Of a DNA stretch of 64,000 nucleotides, positions 15,201 to 28,600 are shown one piece after another. Under the pieces are notes generated by a model. It ran no database searches. It was given only the letters and a program-made list of their open reading frames with translations, and was not told where the DNA came from. Position numbers and translations under genes: made by a program. The stretch covers positions 12,914,350 to 12,978,349 of the forward strand of contig CM040452.1 of the NCBI GenBank assembly GCA_022749755.1, in the 5' to 3' direction. Numbering within the stretch: the first letter of the stretch is position 1; every line of letters begins with the position of its first letter. The stretch comes from Azadirachta indica. Taxonomy: Eukaryota > Streptophyta > Magnoliopsida > Sapindales > Meliaceae.

Positions 15201-16219
15201 AGAATCAGGGTCTTAAAGGACTTGAAGCCAGCCAGTTGAAATATTTTGATTTCGGAAAACTTTCCGCCACACATATGAGATGACGCTTAGGTTTAAGTTC
15301 TTTTTGCTTTACACAGCATAAGATTATGCATAGTAGTCATGATTCATTTGTTTATGTTTTCTTATTTATGTAAATAGCAATTTATTTGAACAAAAGAAAC
15401 ACTATAAGAGAAAGAGAACGTTTGGTTGTATTGTACTATTTTTGTCAAGCTGTATATCTTGTATTCGATTGTATTGGATTGGATTGGATTATATCTTTAT
15501 ATCATAAAATAATTGTTACTGTCAATGCCATTACAATTATCAACAATGTGATAATGCTTAAATTTTAAAAATACAGACCCGCAAGCCAAACACTGGCGGG
15601 AAATTTATCAGCTTGAAAATCTCAGAGAAGTCGGCCATACTGAAACAATATGTAATTCAGTTTCCAACTAAGTAGGGCGGAGAGCCAAAATCCGGTGTTG
15701 GAAAGCTGAAAATGCTTGTGGCTTTTTTGGAAATTTGAAACAAAAAATTAATGGCAATTGCAATCACTAAGTTGACAAAGAGGGGGTTGATTTTGCCTGT
15801 TTGACTCTTGCAGATAAATATTTTAGATAGTAGATACTTAGAAAAAGAAATTCTCTGTCCTTTCTGACTCTGTTTCCTGAATGTTTCGATGTAGTTACGA
15901 ACTAGAATTTTTTTATTTTTCAAATTTTACTATTTATCTATCGTTCTTTTCCCAGAAACTTCATGCTTCTTAAAGTCAAAACCCTGAGCTATCAGGAGAC
16001 TTCTATAACAAACCCCGCTACATGGCTGAATTTCTGATCGAAGTCTCCCATTATTCTTATAGTTTCTCTTTTACTTTATCTGGGCTTTTTCCTTTTCGTT
16101 TTTGAAAATTTTAAGTTAATCACTAAATGGTTGATCTACTCGTCAGCCTCAGGTCTTGTCTTTTGTCAAAATCCAGCGCCACGGTCTACTAAATTCTGTT
16201 GATTAGTTAGTGACAAGAA
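15201..16219 (+). other. CPK-A/CPK-B spacer (paralogous empty site)
   Basis: Holds the CPK-A 3' UTR and the CPK-B promoter and leader. From about 15290 to 15790 it aligns with the DNA downstream of CPK-B (19150-19283 joined to 26346-26760), as expected for tandem duplication. It lacks the 7-kb Mutator-like insertion present in the B copy. The small frames here (15386-15568 plus, 15657-15923 minus) are not supported as genes. Confidence 0.7.
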
Positions 16220-18884
<2,665 letters not shown>

Positions 18885-19283
18885 GTCATCCAAAGGGCAT
18901 TCTGTTGTACAGAAAATTCAGAATCTTCATTTGTATATGTTTTCCACTGTATTCACTGAATTTCTTTTAGGCTGAGTCAGAGTGATGTGTGATAGGAATT
19001 TATTTGTAAAGAAAAAGTAATGTACTATACTTCAACATTTATGTACATTAAGATATTACAAAAATTACATTATGTTTTCCATGACAGGCCATTTTGAGGT
19101 GAAATTAGAGTTGGTTTGGATGAAATGAGTTTTTGTTATGGTTTAAATTCGTTTTGCTTTACTCAGCATAAGGTTGTGCATAGCAGTCATGATTCATTTG
19201 TTTATGTTTTCCTATTTGAGTAAACAGCAATTTATTTGAAGAAAATATATATTATAAGAGAAAGAGAAAATTTGGTTGTCTTC
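18885..19283 (+). other. CPK-B 3' flank up to the Mutator-like insertion
   Basis: 3' UTR-type sequence that aligns with the CPK-A 3' flank (both contain AGCATAAG-TT and GTAAA-AGCAATTTATTTGAA, followed by the AGAGAAAGAGAA motif). It ends at the left target duplication of the large element. Confidence 0.65.
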
Positions 19284-19292
19284 TATTATTTT
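19284..19292. repeat. 9-bp target-site duplication (left) of MULE-1
   Basis: TATTATTTT, repeated exactly at 26337-26345. The paralogous A-B spacer has the uninterrupted form (TACTATTTTTGTCAAG around 15435-15450), which supports reading this as the insertion point. Confidence 0.85.
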
Positions 19293-20041
19293 GAAAAATT
19301 TACTAAATTAACTACTGTTCATCCCAATTTTTCTAAACTGACCATTATTCTAAATTGATTTCAAAAATGACCACGTGAAATTCTTTTGAGCAAATTTTTC
19401 CTTTTGACTAACTTTAATAAAACCTAACAGTCTCCTTTCTTTTTTTTGCCCTAAACACAACCAAAGGTCCTAAATTCAACCATGTGAAATTCTTTTTTTT
19501 TTTTTCCAAGTGCTTGAAACTGCATTTTTAGCATGATTTAAACTAGTGTTTTGTTTTTTTCAGAATAGCATTGACAAGTACCAAGTATGATATAGGGATG
19601 TTAGTGGCTACTTTCGAGTATAATATAGTAATAGTTTCGAGCATTAGAAAAATTTAATGCATGATCGAAACTTGAGTTTCATTTTTTCCAGAATGCTAGT
19701 GACAAGTTTTCGGCATGTTATAGACATAGTTTCAGACATGTTAGAAATTGAAAGGTGTGATCAAAACTACATTTTCATTTTTTCTAGTGTGCAAGGTTTT
19801 TTTTGCATGTGTTTTTGTGCATTTCATTTAAACAGTAATCCAAATATGTTGTAAGTTTTGTTTTGGTATATTTTAATAGAATTTTGGTGAAAATGTGAAA
19901 TTATGTTTTGCCAATTTTGTTAAAGTTCTTATATGTGTCAAGTTAATAAAAACAACGTTAAAAAAATATTCATTTCAAAGGAAATTTTGAGTCTTTTTTC
20001 TCTTTTTTCTTCTTTCTGATAAGAATTAGGGATTAAATGAT

Positions 20042-20900
20042 ATTTTTATTGGGTTGAATTTTCTCCTATTTGGAGATGGTCCAAATTTTCTCTTCAATAG
20101 TAATTAAGCCCAATTAATTCAAGGACATTTTAGTCTTTTATCAAGTAAAGTTTAGTGTTTTTTTTGCTACAATATATATATGAGTTAAGAAGAGAGAGGC
20201 GGGCACTATTTACCGTCTAGAGAGAGGCGGCACTGTTCATCGTCTAGAGAGAAAAACACTGTTCATCATCTAGAGAGAGAAAGTACTGTTTATCGTCTAG
20301 AGAGAGGCGGTTATTGTTCATCATCTAGAGAGAGGCAGAATAGTAAACTTGGGACAGTTTTGATCAAGTGGCTAATCGAAAATCGATTCGTGGTCCGATT
20401 GAACTGAAATTTACTAGTAGCTTCCTAACTCAGAGGAGTAAATTCTGAACGGTGGAGATCAAATTTGGAGCTCCCTCTCTCTAGATTTCGTGGTTGAAAG
20501 TTAGGCCACCATTATGGTGATGTTTTTTCTTGAAATCTCTCTAATTTTTTTGTGAAACTTGATTGTTTGCCAAGATTGTGTGATCTTGAGAATATTGTGG
20601 ATGTGTACCTCTAGTTCTAATTAGAGAGAAATTGTGTATTCCCATTATTTGATTATAGTGGAGTTTTTTGGGTGGACTACGGTCCCGTGGTTTTTACTCC
20701 TCACATTGGGGAGGTTTTCCACGTTAAAATTGATTGTGTTATCGTTGTTTTGTTAATGATGTGGTTGCTGTCCAAGAATTGATTTTGTGCCAAAAATTGT
20801 TGCTCTATTTGTTTGTTTCCTATTAGGTTCACACAAGAGAGGATAAGGTAATTATTGTACTTCTGCAAATTGGTTTATATTAGTTTATCCTAACAATTTT
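20042..20900 (+). mobile_element. Solo LTR nested in the left arm of MULE-1
   Basis: An 849-bp segment (20047-20895) is present in the left arm but absent from the right one, which reads straight through the equivalent site (around 25095-25120). It is bounded by the 5-bp duplication ATTTT (20042-20046 and 20896-20900). It starts TATTGGGTTGAATTTT (TG changed to TA) and ends ATCCTAACA. A TATA-like run at about 20172-20181 and GAGGTTTTCCACGTTAAAATT near its 3' end resemble Copia LTRs. No interior or second LTR exists, so recombination between two LTRs has left one. Confidence 0.8.
20192..20338 (+). repeat. Minisatellite in the solo LTR (about 27-bp unit x 5.4)
   Basis: Imperfect units of 26-28 bp, each with GAGAGAGGCGG, then (T/C)ACTGTTCATCGTCTA. 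It lies just downstream of the TATA-like run and so in the likely transcribed leader of the LTR. Copies differ by a few substitutions. Confidence 0.85.
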
Positions 20901-21376
20901 CTATGATACCTCTTTCTAGATTGATGTAGTTAAATAGTGGCATGGAAGAGAAGAGAGTTAAAAATTATTGAATTTCCTACCTATCCTTTCAACTTCATTT
21001 AAAAGACTATATTCTCATTCTTTTTAGTCAATTTTGAAATTTGAAATTCATATTATCAACGTATTTTGGCCTAACATTGTGGGCAATTTCAGGTTATACG
21101 ATTTGAAACTTAAGAATCAACTTGTCTTTAATAGTCCATGTGAAAAACGTTAGGATACCTTTGCCTCTTAAAATATTGATTTTAGTTTTGTGATTTAAGA
21201 TATTATTAGTGTTTTGTGAGATTCCAGGTGATTATTGTTTTTGTTATTGCAATAGTTGTTGCTTCTGCACTTGTCATCCTTGTTTTGCAATTAAAATCTG
21301 TCACATTATAATGGCTGAAAATATTTTGCATATATATGTAATTCTGGATGTATATTTAAATTATGTTTAGTTAATA

Positions 21377-22068
21377 TAATATTGCCAGGAATTATATTAA
21401 TATATATGAAATTATTCTGGATATTATTTATGTGTTGTGTATTAACTCCCAAACAAATAATAATTAATTGATCATCATCATACATTTAGTTGATAACTTA
21501 ATTTTTTATATGAAATTATTTTGCATATTATTTATGTGTTTGTTAGAATTAAATTACCCATAATTATAAGTTAATATTTTTGCTAATAATTTTGGAAGTA
21601 TAAGAGTAAAGGCAATATTTAGAATATGTTACAATTTATATAGAATTAATAAGTAGAAAATACTTATTTATCAGTGTAAATGAAAGCAAATATAATTTTA
21701 TAATAGGTTACAGTTTAATATTTGTGCATTTATTTTTGAGCTTGTACTGTAAGCAGTAAATCGCCTATCAATATTTTACCTCTTTTGTTGTAGCTCAAAC
21801 CATTGACAAATGACAGGCAGATATATTTAATCTTGTGATTTTTATCATGACAAATTCTATTCATTGTTAATTATAATGGTACAGATGAAACTAATCTTTT
21901 TTACTTCTGTTGTAGAACATTAATACAATTCCATTGGTTGAGTGTCTAGTTCTAGTGATTCATGTGAGTTACTAGTGTCTAAAAAACATATATATATATA
22001 TATATATATATAAAGTTCATAATTTAGTTCAAGCTGAAATTGAAAGGTGGAAGCATTTTCCTTTTTGT
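21377..22068. other. Segment found only in the left arm of MULE-1
   Basis: The right arm passes directly from the equivalent of 21376 to that of 22069, so about 690 bp are extra on the left or lost on the right. It contains an (AT)n run at about 21989-22012 and two pyrimidine tracts ending in TTGTTGTAG that look like splice acceptors. No terminal repeats or target duplication were recognised. Confidence 0.5.
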
Positions 22069-22269
22069 ATGTTGGAGTTTAGAGAATAGGCTAGAGTTTG
22101 GCTATGATATATACCTGAAAATATTTTGCACTTCATATTAAATGTTGATGTAAAGATGTGTATTGGACCAATTTGCTATTTGAAGATAAAGTTTGTCAGT
22201 TTGAATGTTTGCTACTTTCATTGGTTAAATATTCGAATAATTTGAGAAATAATGGTTCAATTGTTTTGT

Positions 22270-24180
22270 AATAATAGTAATAATCATATTCAATCATATT
22301 GTTCTTTAATGGATTCATCGATATAACAAAGTACAAATATAATGGTCACATTGAATTATGGATATGTCACTATACACCAATAAATTGTACCAACTAGTAC
22401 ATTGTTACCAACACTACTAGGTATCCTTTTTTGTATGGAATTCTGGAGAAATCGATTTGGAGCAGTATCAATTATGACCGATGTCGAATGTGATTGAAAC
22501 TGCTGATTACTTAATGAGTGAAACTGCTTCTTTCTTATTATTTCTTTTTTAGAAAAATGAAATTGCAATTTTGATCATGTTAAAAAGTTTGCATGTAAAC
22601 AAAACTGCTAAGTAATATATGATCGAAACTGTCATTTCTCTATTTTACTAGTTCTTGAAAAAATCGAAACTGTAGTTTTAATCATATTATAAACTTTACA
22701 TGTGATCGAAATTGTAAGAATACTATGTGCTACCTAGAAAAGCAGAGCATAAATAAAGGGATAAGAGATTACCTGAGTTTCGCTTACTTCAAAATCATTT
22801 TCTCATATTGCTAAAAATTGTTTACCTCATTTTGTGCTTTCAACGACCACAGAAAGTTACTTCAATTTCAAGTTGGCTGATTTGCAAAAAATCAACAATT
22901 AGAATTAAAGATGCAAAGGAACAAAAACTATCCATAAATCAAGTCAAACCCAAATGATACTTTCTTTGCACAAAACCAAGTATTATAAATCATAGTTACA
23001 TACATATACAATCAAACTTATAGAACCAACAATCCCAAATTTCTTCAACCAACGAACAGACAAAATTAAACACACTTCAGACTGTTGAACAAAAACAAGA
23101 GAGGATTTGTAGACAATTAGGTTGTTGATGGTGGGGGTTGCTTTGGTAGTAGTTGTGGATAACTTAACATGGGAAAGATTTGTTTGGCAGGATGTTTTAT
23201 TAGAAATCAAATGCTTCGCATGAAAGTGTGTACAAAAATAAGTATTGGAGAATTAGTGCAATTCATATCAGTGCATGCAATTGATCTATTCTTGAACTCA
23301 AGATTACCATGACAAATAATTTATTTTCTTATGTAAGAAGATCTTTTCAAGTTATTCTTCTTATAACTAGGTTATAGAGAAAATTCTTATCTGTTCCATG
23401 TGCAATTCTGAACTTTGTCTAATTCTTGGTTTATAAATACAATTTTTAATTATCTTTAAATGTTGCTTGATGATAACTATAATTGAACCAATTTATTAGA
23501 ATAAAAATTGTACCAAATAATGCTGATAAGTAGTTATCTAATATTGATTTCCACTAATTTGTCCATGCACACATATAGACAATTCCGCGCACCACCAAAT
23601 TTCATGGTGTTCAAGCCGCAATAAGCAAGCAGAAGCAAACCTAAAATCACTCACAGATTCATCATTTTTCACGTACAATATGAAGCCTATACTAATTCCT
23701 TAAATTTAATAAACAAAATACACATTTTCCATAAATCTACCCTCAAATCAATTCAAAAAACTGTCAAAATCAAAGAAAAGTGCATACTGTCATCGTTGTC
23801 AATGCCCTTCTTGCTGTTGATTTTCCAATGGATTCCTCTCCAAAACTCTATCACCGTCAACTAGTTGAGAAACTGACTTGTGTCGCTGTCTATGCGGCCA
23901 CCTATATTCTTGAGATATCTCGTTTCCACTTAATTTTAACACCAAAAATAGAATATTAATAAATAATAACTTTTAAAAAAGCTCACTCTCACTTCTTATA
24001 CTAATATTTAAAATATTTTTATACTCCTATTCTACACCGATAATAATTATTTTAGTACAATTTTAATCACGCTTCAAAGTGTAGTTGCGAGCACGTTGAA
24101 TCTTACTTCCAAAATCCCATTTAGGGTTCTCAGCCATGAAAATTCCTATTATTTGGGATCAAAAAATAACATTGTGTAAT
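22270..24180. other. Central region of MULE-1, no gene recognised
   Basis: Unique interior between the arms. Only short frames occur (22356-22568 minus, 22983-23210 minus), none with recognisable motifs. Around 23770-23930 base composition is less AT-rich and the minus strand looks more gene-like; a captured host fragment is possible but unproven. Confidence 0.4.
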
Positions 24181-24189
24181 AGCAAATGA

Positions 24190-24435
24190 AATTGATCAAA
24201 TTTGTATATAGACTATGAAAAAATCGAAACTGTGGTTTTGAGCATGCTTAATTTCATTAACATATCAGAAACTATGAAATGAACATACTTGAAACTGATT
24301 AAAATTTGTATGTATGCACACTTTGGAAAAATCAAAACTATAGTTTCGAGCATGTTCAATTGCATTAACTTAATATAAACTATGAAATAAACATGCTTGA
24401 AATTGATCAGATTTGTATGTAGACTTGGAAAAACC
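24190..24435 (-). repeat. Two tandem copies of a 108-120 bp repeat in MULE-1
   Basis: Two consecutive copies (about 24190-24300 and 24300-24430) share ATCAAAACTATAGTTTCGAGCATG-like and AAACTATGAAATRAACAT motifs and end in ATTTGTATGTA. They belong to the same subrepeat family scattered through both arms (19550-19800, 22490-22700, 25380-25680). Confidence 0.65.
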
Positions 24436-25966
24436 ATTCATTGATCTGATACAACATAATTCAATTTAGAAACAAATTATTCGAATATTTAGCCAATAAA
24501 AGTAGTAAACATTCAAACTGACAAAATTTAGCTTTAAATAGCAAATTGGTCCAAAACGCATCTTCATATCAACATTTAATATAAAGCACAGAACATTTTC
24601 AAGTATATATCATAGCCAAACTCCAATCCATTCTCTGAACTCCAACATATTGACTAAACATAATTTGTATATACATCCAGAATTACATAAATATGCAAAA
24701 GATTCTTAGCCACTATAATGTGATAGATTTTAATAGCAAAAGAAAGAGAGCAAGTGCAGGAGCAACAACTATTGCAATAACAGAAACAATAATCACCTGA
24801 AATCTCACCAAACACTAAATCACAAAACTAAGATTAATATTTTAACAGGCACAGGTATTCTAACGTCTTTCACATAGACTATTAATGACAAATTGATTCT
24901 TGAGTTTCAAATTGTATAACTTGGCATTGCCTACAATGTCAGGTAGAAATATATTAATAACATGAATTTCAAATTTAAAGATTGACTAAAAAGAATGAGA
25001 CTATAGTATTCTAAATGAAGTTGAAGTTATAGGTAAGAAACTCAATAATGTTTAGCTCCCTTCTCTTCCATGCTATTATTTAATTACATCAATCTATATA
25101 GAAGGTATCATAGAAAAATATCATTTAACCTCTACTCCCTATTAGAAAGAAGGAAAAAGAGAAAAAGGACCCAAAAATTTCTTCTAAATTGAAAATTTTT
25201 TTAATGTTGCTTCTATTAACTTGACACATATCAGAATATTAACAAATTTGACAAACCATAATTTCACGTTTTCACCAAAATTTTATTAAAATAGACCAAA
25301 ACAAAACTTAAGACCAAATTTGGATTACTGTATAAATGAAATGCACAAAAACAGATACAAAAAAAAAAAAAAATTACACACTGGAAAAAACAAAAAGTAT
25401 AGTTTTGATCACACCTTTCAATTTCTAACACGCCTGAAACTATGCCTATAACATGCTCGAAACTTGTTAATAGCATTATAGAAAAAACGAAACTCAAGTT
25501 TCGATCATACATGAAATTTTTCAAGTGCTGAAAACTATGATTATATTATGCTCGAAACAAGTCACTAACATGACTATATCATGCTTGAAATTTATCAATG
25601 CTATTCTTGAAAAAACGAAAAATTAGTTTCGATCACACTAAAAATACAGTTTCGAACATGGTAAAATTCATCAATACAAGTAAATATGTGCTCAAAACTA
25701 TTGAAGCTTTTATTCTCAATGCCTTTGATGACTGAATCAATCCAAACAACCAAATTTCACATAACAACAATGCAAATATTCTATAATCCAGTAGTATATA
25801 TGTATTCTACCACATTTCAAACCATAAATTGCAAAAAATCTACAAAAAAAATTATGAAATTCAACATATCGATTCAATTCTAATAGTGTGCCACTATAAA
25901 CCACCGTTCATATCACCTTAAAGCTCCTGTCATCAACCCATAATACAATCTTCGTCAACCACAAAA

Positions 25967-26017
25967 CCCCCCACCACCCTTACCCCCCCTCCCCCCCCTC
26001 CGCCCTGCGTGCCCCTC

Positions 26018-26050
<33 letters not shown>
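25967..26050 (+). repeat. Extreme C-rich tract with about 32 consecutive C
   Basis: CCCCCCACC-type runs from about 25967 grow into an uninterrupted run of about 32 C at 26019-26050. It is in the right arm of MULE-1, in DNA that is otherwise about 70% A+T. The other strand is a G-run able to form quadruplex-like structures. Length could be unstable or mis-assembled. Confidence 0.85.
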
Positions 26051-26345
26051 TTCGATCTATCGCCGTTGTCCGTACTACGCCGAATGGATTGGGTTTCCAT
26101 GTGATTATTGTTTCTATTATTGCAATATTGTTTGGTTTCTAGATGATTATGGTTTCATTTTTGTGAAATTCTGGTTGTGTTTAGGACAAAAAATGGGATT
26201 GTTAGATTTTGTTAAAATTGGTTAAAAGGGTAGATTTGTCTAAAATAATTTCACGTGATCATTTTGTAAAACAATTTTGAACAATGGCCAATTTAGAAAA
26301 GTTGGGGTGAATGGTGATTAATTTAGTATATTTCCTTATTATTTT

Positions 26346-26874
26346 TGTCAAGACTGCATATATTGTATTTCACTATGTTGGATTTGATTGGATTACATCA
26401 TTCCTATTTGACAATACCATTATTATTATCAAGAATGTGATAAAGCTTCAATTTAAAAAAGGCAAACCCGCGAGCCAAATGATTGCAGCATATTTATCAA
26501 ATTATCAGCTTGAAAATGTCAGAGCAATTGGCCGTACTGAAAATGTATGCTCAAAAATATTTGAAGACACTAATCGAATTTAACCTAAATTACTACATCA
26601 AGGCAAGATAGTTATGTAATTCAGTTTGCAACCGATGTGGTCTGAAGTTGTTGCTGAATGTTAGAGCTAAGGTCTAGTTTTGGAATGCTAACAATGCTCG
26701 TTGCTTCCTTGAAAATGAAATAAGAAAGTGATTACAATTCAGATTACTACGTTGACGAAGAGAAAGAGAGAGGTGGGTTTTGTGGGTTATTTGTGTTTCT
26801 TTTTATAGGGATGTAGAGACAAAAAAGAGAGATTCTCTGAAGTTAACTAGAGGAAAGAGAACATTATTAACTTA
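26346..26874 (+). other. Continuation of CPK-B 3' flank beyond MULE-1
   Basis: Aligns with 15447-15800 of the A-B spacer (GTATTGGATTGGATTGG-type run, CCCGCRAGCCAAA, TTATCAGCTTGAAAATSTCAG, GGCCRTACTGAAA). It shows that the insertion split a once continuous flank. No gene is supported. Confidence 0.65.
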
Positions 26875-26883
26875 AAATATTTA
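26875..26883. repeat. 9-bp target-site duplication (left) of MULE-2
   Basis: AAATATTTA, repeated exactly at 29354-29362. Confidence 0.8.
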
Positions 26884-27410
26884 GGAAAATTTTTTAAAAT
26901 AGTTTTAAACTTTTTTGAGTTTACATAAATAGCCTCTTGTTAAAAAATTTTACCAACTTATTTCAAAATATATTTTTCGAATGAAAATACCCTTAATAGC
27001 CTACTTATGATTTTTTTAACAAAACCTCATTTTTTACTTTACTCTGTTTTACCAAACCAAATTCTCACCTCTCAAAACCTTTACCCCTTCTTCAATGACG
27101 ATGGCATCAGTGGCGGAGACGGCGACAGCAAGAGAAATTGTGTAAAGAAAAGTTGATTCTATCTTGATGACAGTAAATGAAAAATATTTTCGATTGGTAA
27201 GTTTTCTATCGTTTTGTTTGTATTTTTTCAACGTAAATAAATGAGAGTTTTCTTTAGTATGCTTTTTGTTGGATATCAATAATGTAAATGTATTTGATTG
27301 GAATGGGAAAAAATTTTGGCCAAAAAATAAAGATTTGGTGGAACATTATGTTAATTTTGGAGGAGAAACGCTGTTAAAGTTTCGGGACAATTTACTGAAA
27401 AGTGGAGTAA

Positions 27411-27508
27411 TTTTCGGGAAGCATCAGGTCCCGAAAATGGGTCCTTTCTTAGCCAACAATTGCTATCCGAGAAAGGACCCATTTTCGAGACCCGATGCTT
27501 TCCGAAAA
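27411..27508. repeat. Long hairpin: 39-bp inverted repeat with 20-nt loop
   Basis: Arms 27411-27449 and 27470-27508 are near-perfect inverted copies (core CCCGAAAATGGGTCCTTTCT on the left; only about 3-4 mismatches over the arm). An RNA copy from either strand would fold into a strong stem of precursor-miRNA size. It sits inside MULE-2. The 92-codon plus-strand frame 27266-27544 runs through it and is not considered a gene. Confidence 0.8.
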
Positions 27509-27544
27509 AGGGTCCCTTTATGGGTCTATTTTACCCAAAAGTAA

Positions 27545-27770
27545 CAACAATTAATATATATAATAAAATAATAATAAATAACAATATATGAAATTATATA
27601 CTAAATTAATAATTATATTTTTAATTATTCAATAATAATCAATAAAAATAATTAATAATAATAAAAATAATAGTAGTAATAATTAATAATAATTTAAAAT
27701 ATGATAATAAAATAATTCATAATAATAATATGAGATATAATAATAATAATAATTGATTACTGCCCTTAGA
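27545..27770 (+). repeat. (AAT)n-rich low-complexity stretch
   Basis: Imperfect AATAATAAT and AATAATTAATAAT runs inside MULE-2. No gene. Confidence 0.75.
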
Positions 27771-27911
27771 AGAAACAAACGAACGTGCATGTGATCCTCA
27801 AATTATATCATCAAAAGTAATAGGTCGCGTCATTCTAGATTCTTTAGCTTATATAACTTTCGCTCCAACAATGCAGTCCAAAGTTATATACAACGGAGTC
27901 AAACCACCCAA

Positions 27912-28289
27912 TCAAGAGCCATTGGTGTTAAACAAATGCACCAAAGACAACAGATCATGGACATCAATTATATCAGTTGGAATAGGTGCAGTAAATAAGT
28001 CAGTATCCTCTCTATACTTCGCCTTCATATAAATTTTAAATTCTCTTCGATTTATTGGAAATTGGATATATATAATGTCTGTTAAATTTTGGTAGTTAGA
28101 ATATTTTGCTATGGTAGTAAGCCGAACTTTTCCACCAACGTATTTTTTAATACCATCATTAAGTGTTTTCCACGAAACGTCGTAGTGAATAGAAAATGTT
28201 ACTAAATCTTTTATACCTGTGTAAATACATAAGAATTCAATGCTATTATAATATAAAAAATACACCAAAAATATGTAATATTTACTCAC
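27912..28289 (-). pseudogene. Possible MULE transposase N-terminal fragment
   Basis: A 125-codon frame without splice context. The segment around IHYDVSWKTLNDGIKKYVGG, and a later stretch ending PTDIIDVHDLLSLVHLF, resembles the N-terminal region that precedes the DNA-binding domain in many plant MuDR-type transposases (a short beta-rich domain with a W..G...GG pattern, then an acidic D..DL... stretch). Its position inside MULE-2 supports this. No zinc-binding, DDE or SWIM motif is present, so it could only be a relic. The identification is tentative; chance frame is the alternative. Confidence 0.35.
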
Positions 28290-28329
28290 TCAATATTTTT
28301 TTTAACACCACTTTTTAGATAGAGGGAAT

Positions 28330-28600
28330 ATTTTTTCAGTATAACAAAAATTGGCATTATCAGAAAAGTGATTTTTAAGTAAGGTAAAATTTTATCTTAT
28401 CCGAAAAGTGTTACCTTTACCCTAACATCATTTTTTAAGTAAGCTCACATTTTGTTTTACCTCAAAAGTAGTTGTTTTACTCAAACATTACTTTTCAAGG
28501 AAGGCTAAATTTTGTTTTACCCAAAAAATGATTTTAGGGTAAAACAAAATTTGACCTTACTCGAAAAATAGTTTTTGGGTAAAAAAACCCATGATCCAAA
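28330..28600 (+). repeat. Degenerate tandem repeats with a perfect 16-bp inverted repeat
   Basis: Imperfect units of 55-65 bp contain AAATTTTGTTTTACC and GAAAAGT motifs. Within it, 28507-28522 and 28537-28552 are perfect inverted copies (AAATTTTGTTTTACCC) with a 14-nt loop. No reading frame. Confidence 0.7.

Larger units (their letters stand above)
19293..26336. mobile_element. Mutator-like element MULE-1 with very long TIRs, 7.0 kb
   Basis: The ends are inverted copies: left GAAAAATTTACTAAATTAAC, right (reverse complement) AGGAAATATACTAAATTAAT. Similarity continues inward through AACTACTGTTCATCCC/AATCACCATTCACCCC and CACGTGAAATT. With interruptions, inverted homology can be followed to about 22.2 kb on the left and 24.5 kb on the right. 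A 9-bp target duplication (TATTATTTT) flanks it, the hallmark of Mutator superfamily insertion. No transposase frame was found, so it is non-autonomous. Both arms contain repeated TTTCGAGCATG-type subrepeats. A solo LTR (20047-20895) and an arm-specific segment (about 21377-22068) interrupt the left arm; a C-rich segment interrupts the right arm. Confidence 0.85.

Noticed and set aside
19657..19854. Frame similar to the minus-strand frame 25264-25524
   Set aside because: The similarity arises because the two lie in the inverted arms of MULE-1. Neither has protein features.
27266..27544. 92-codon plus-strand frame
   Set aside because: Runs through the long hairpin; its second half is the hairpin's reverse arm, so the frame is most likely chance.
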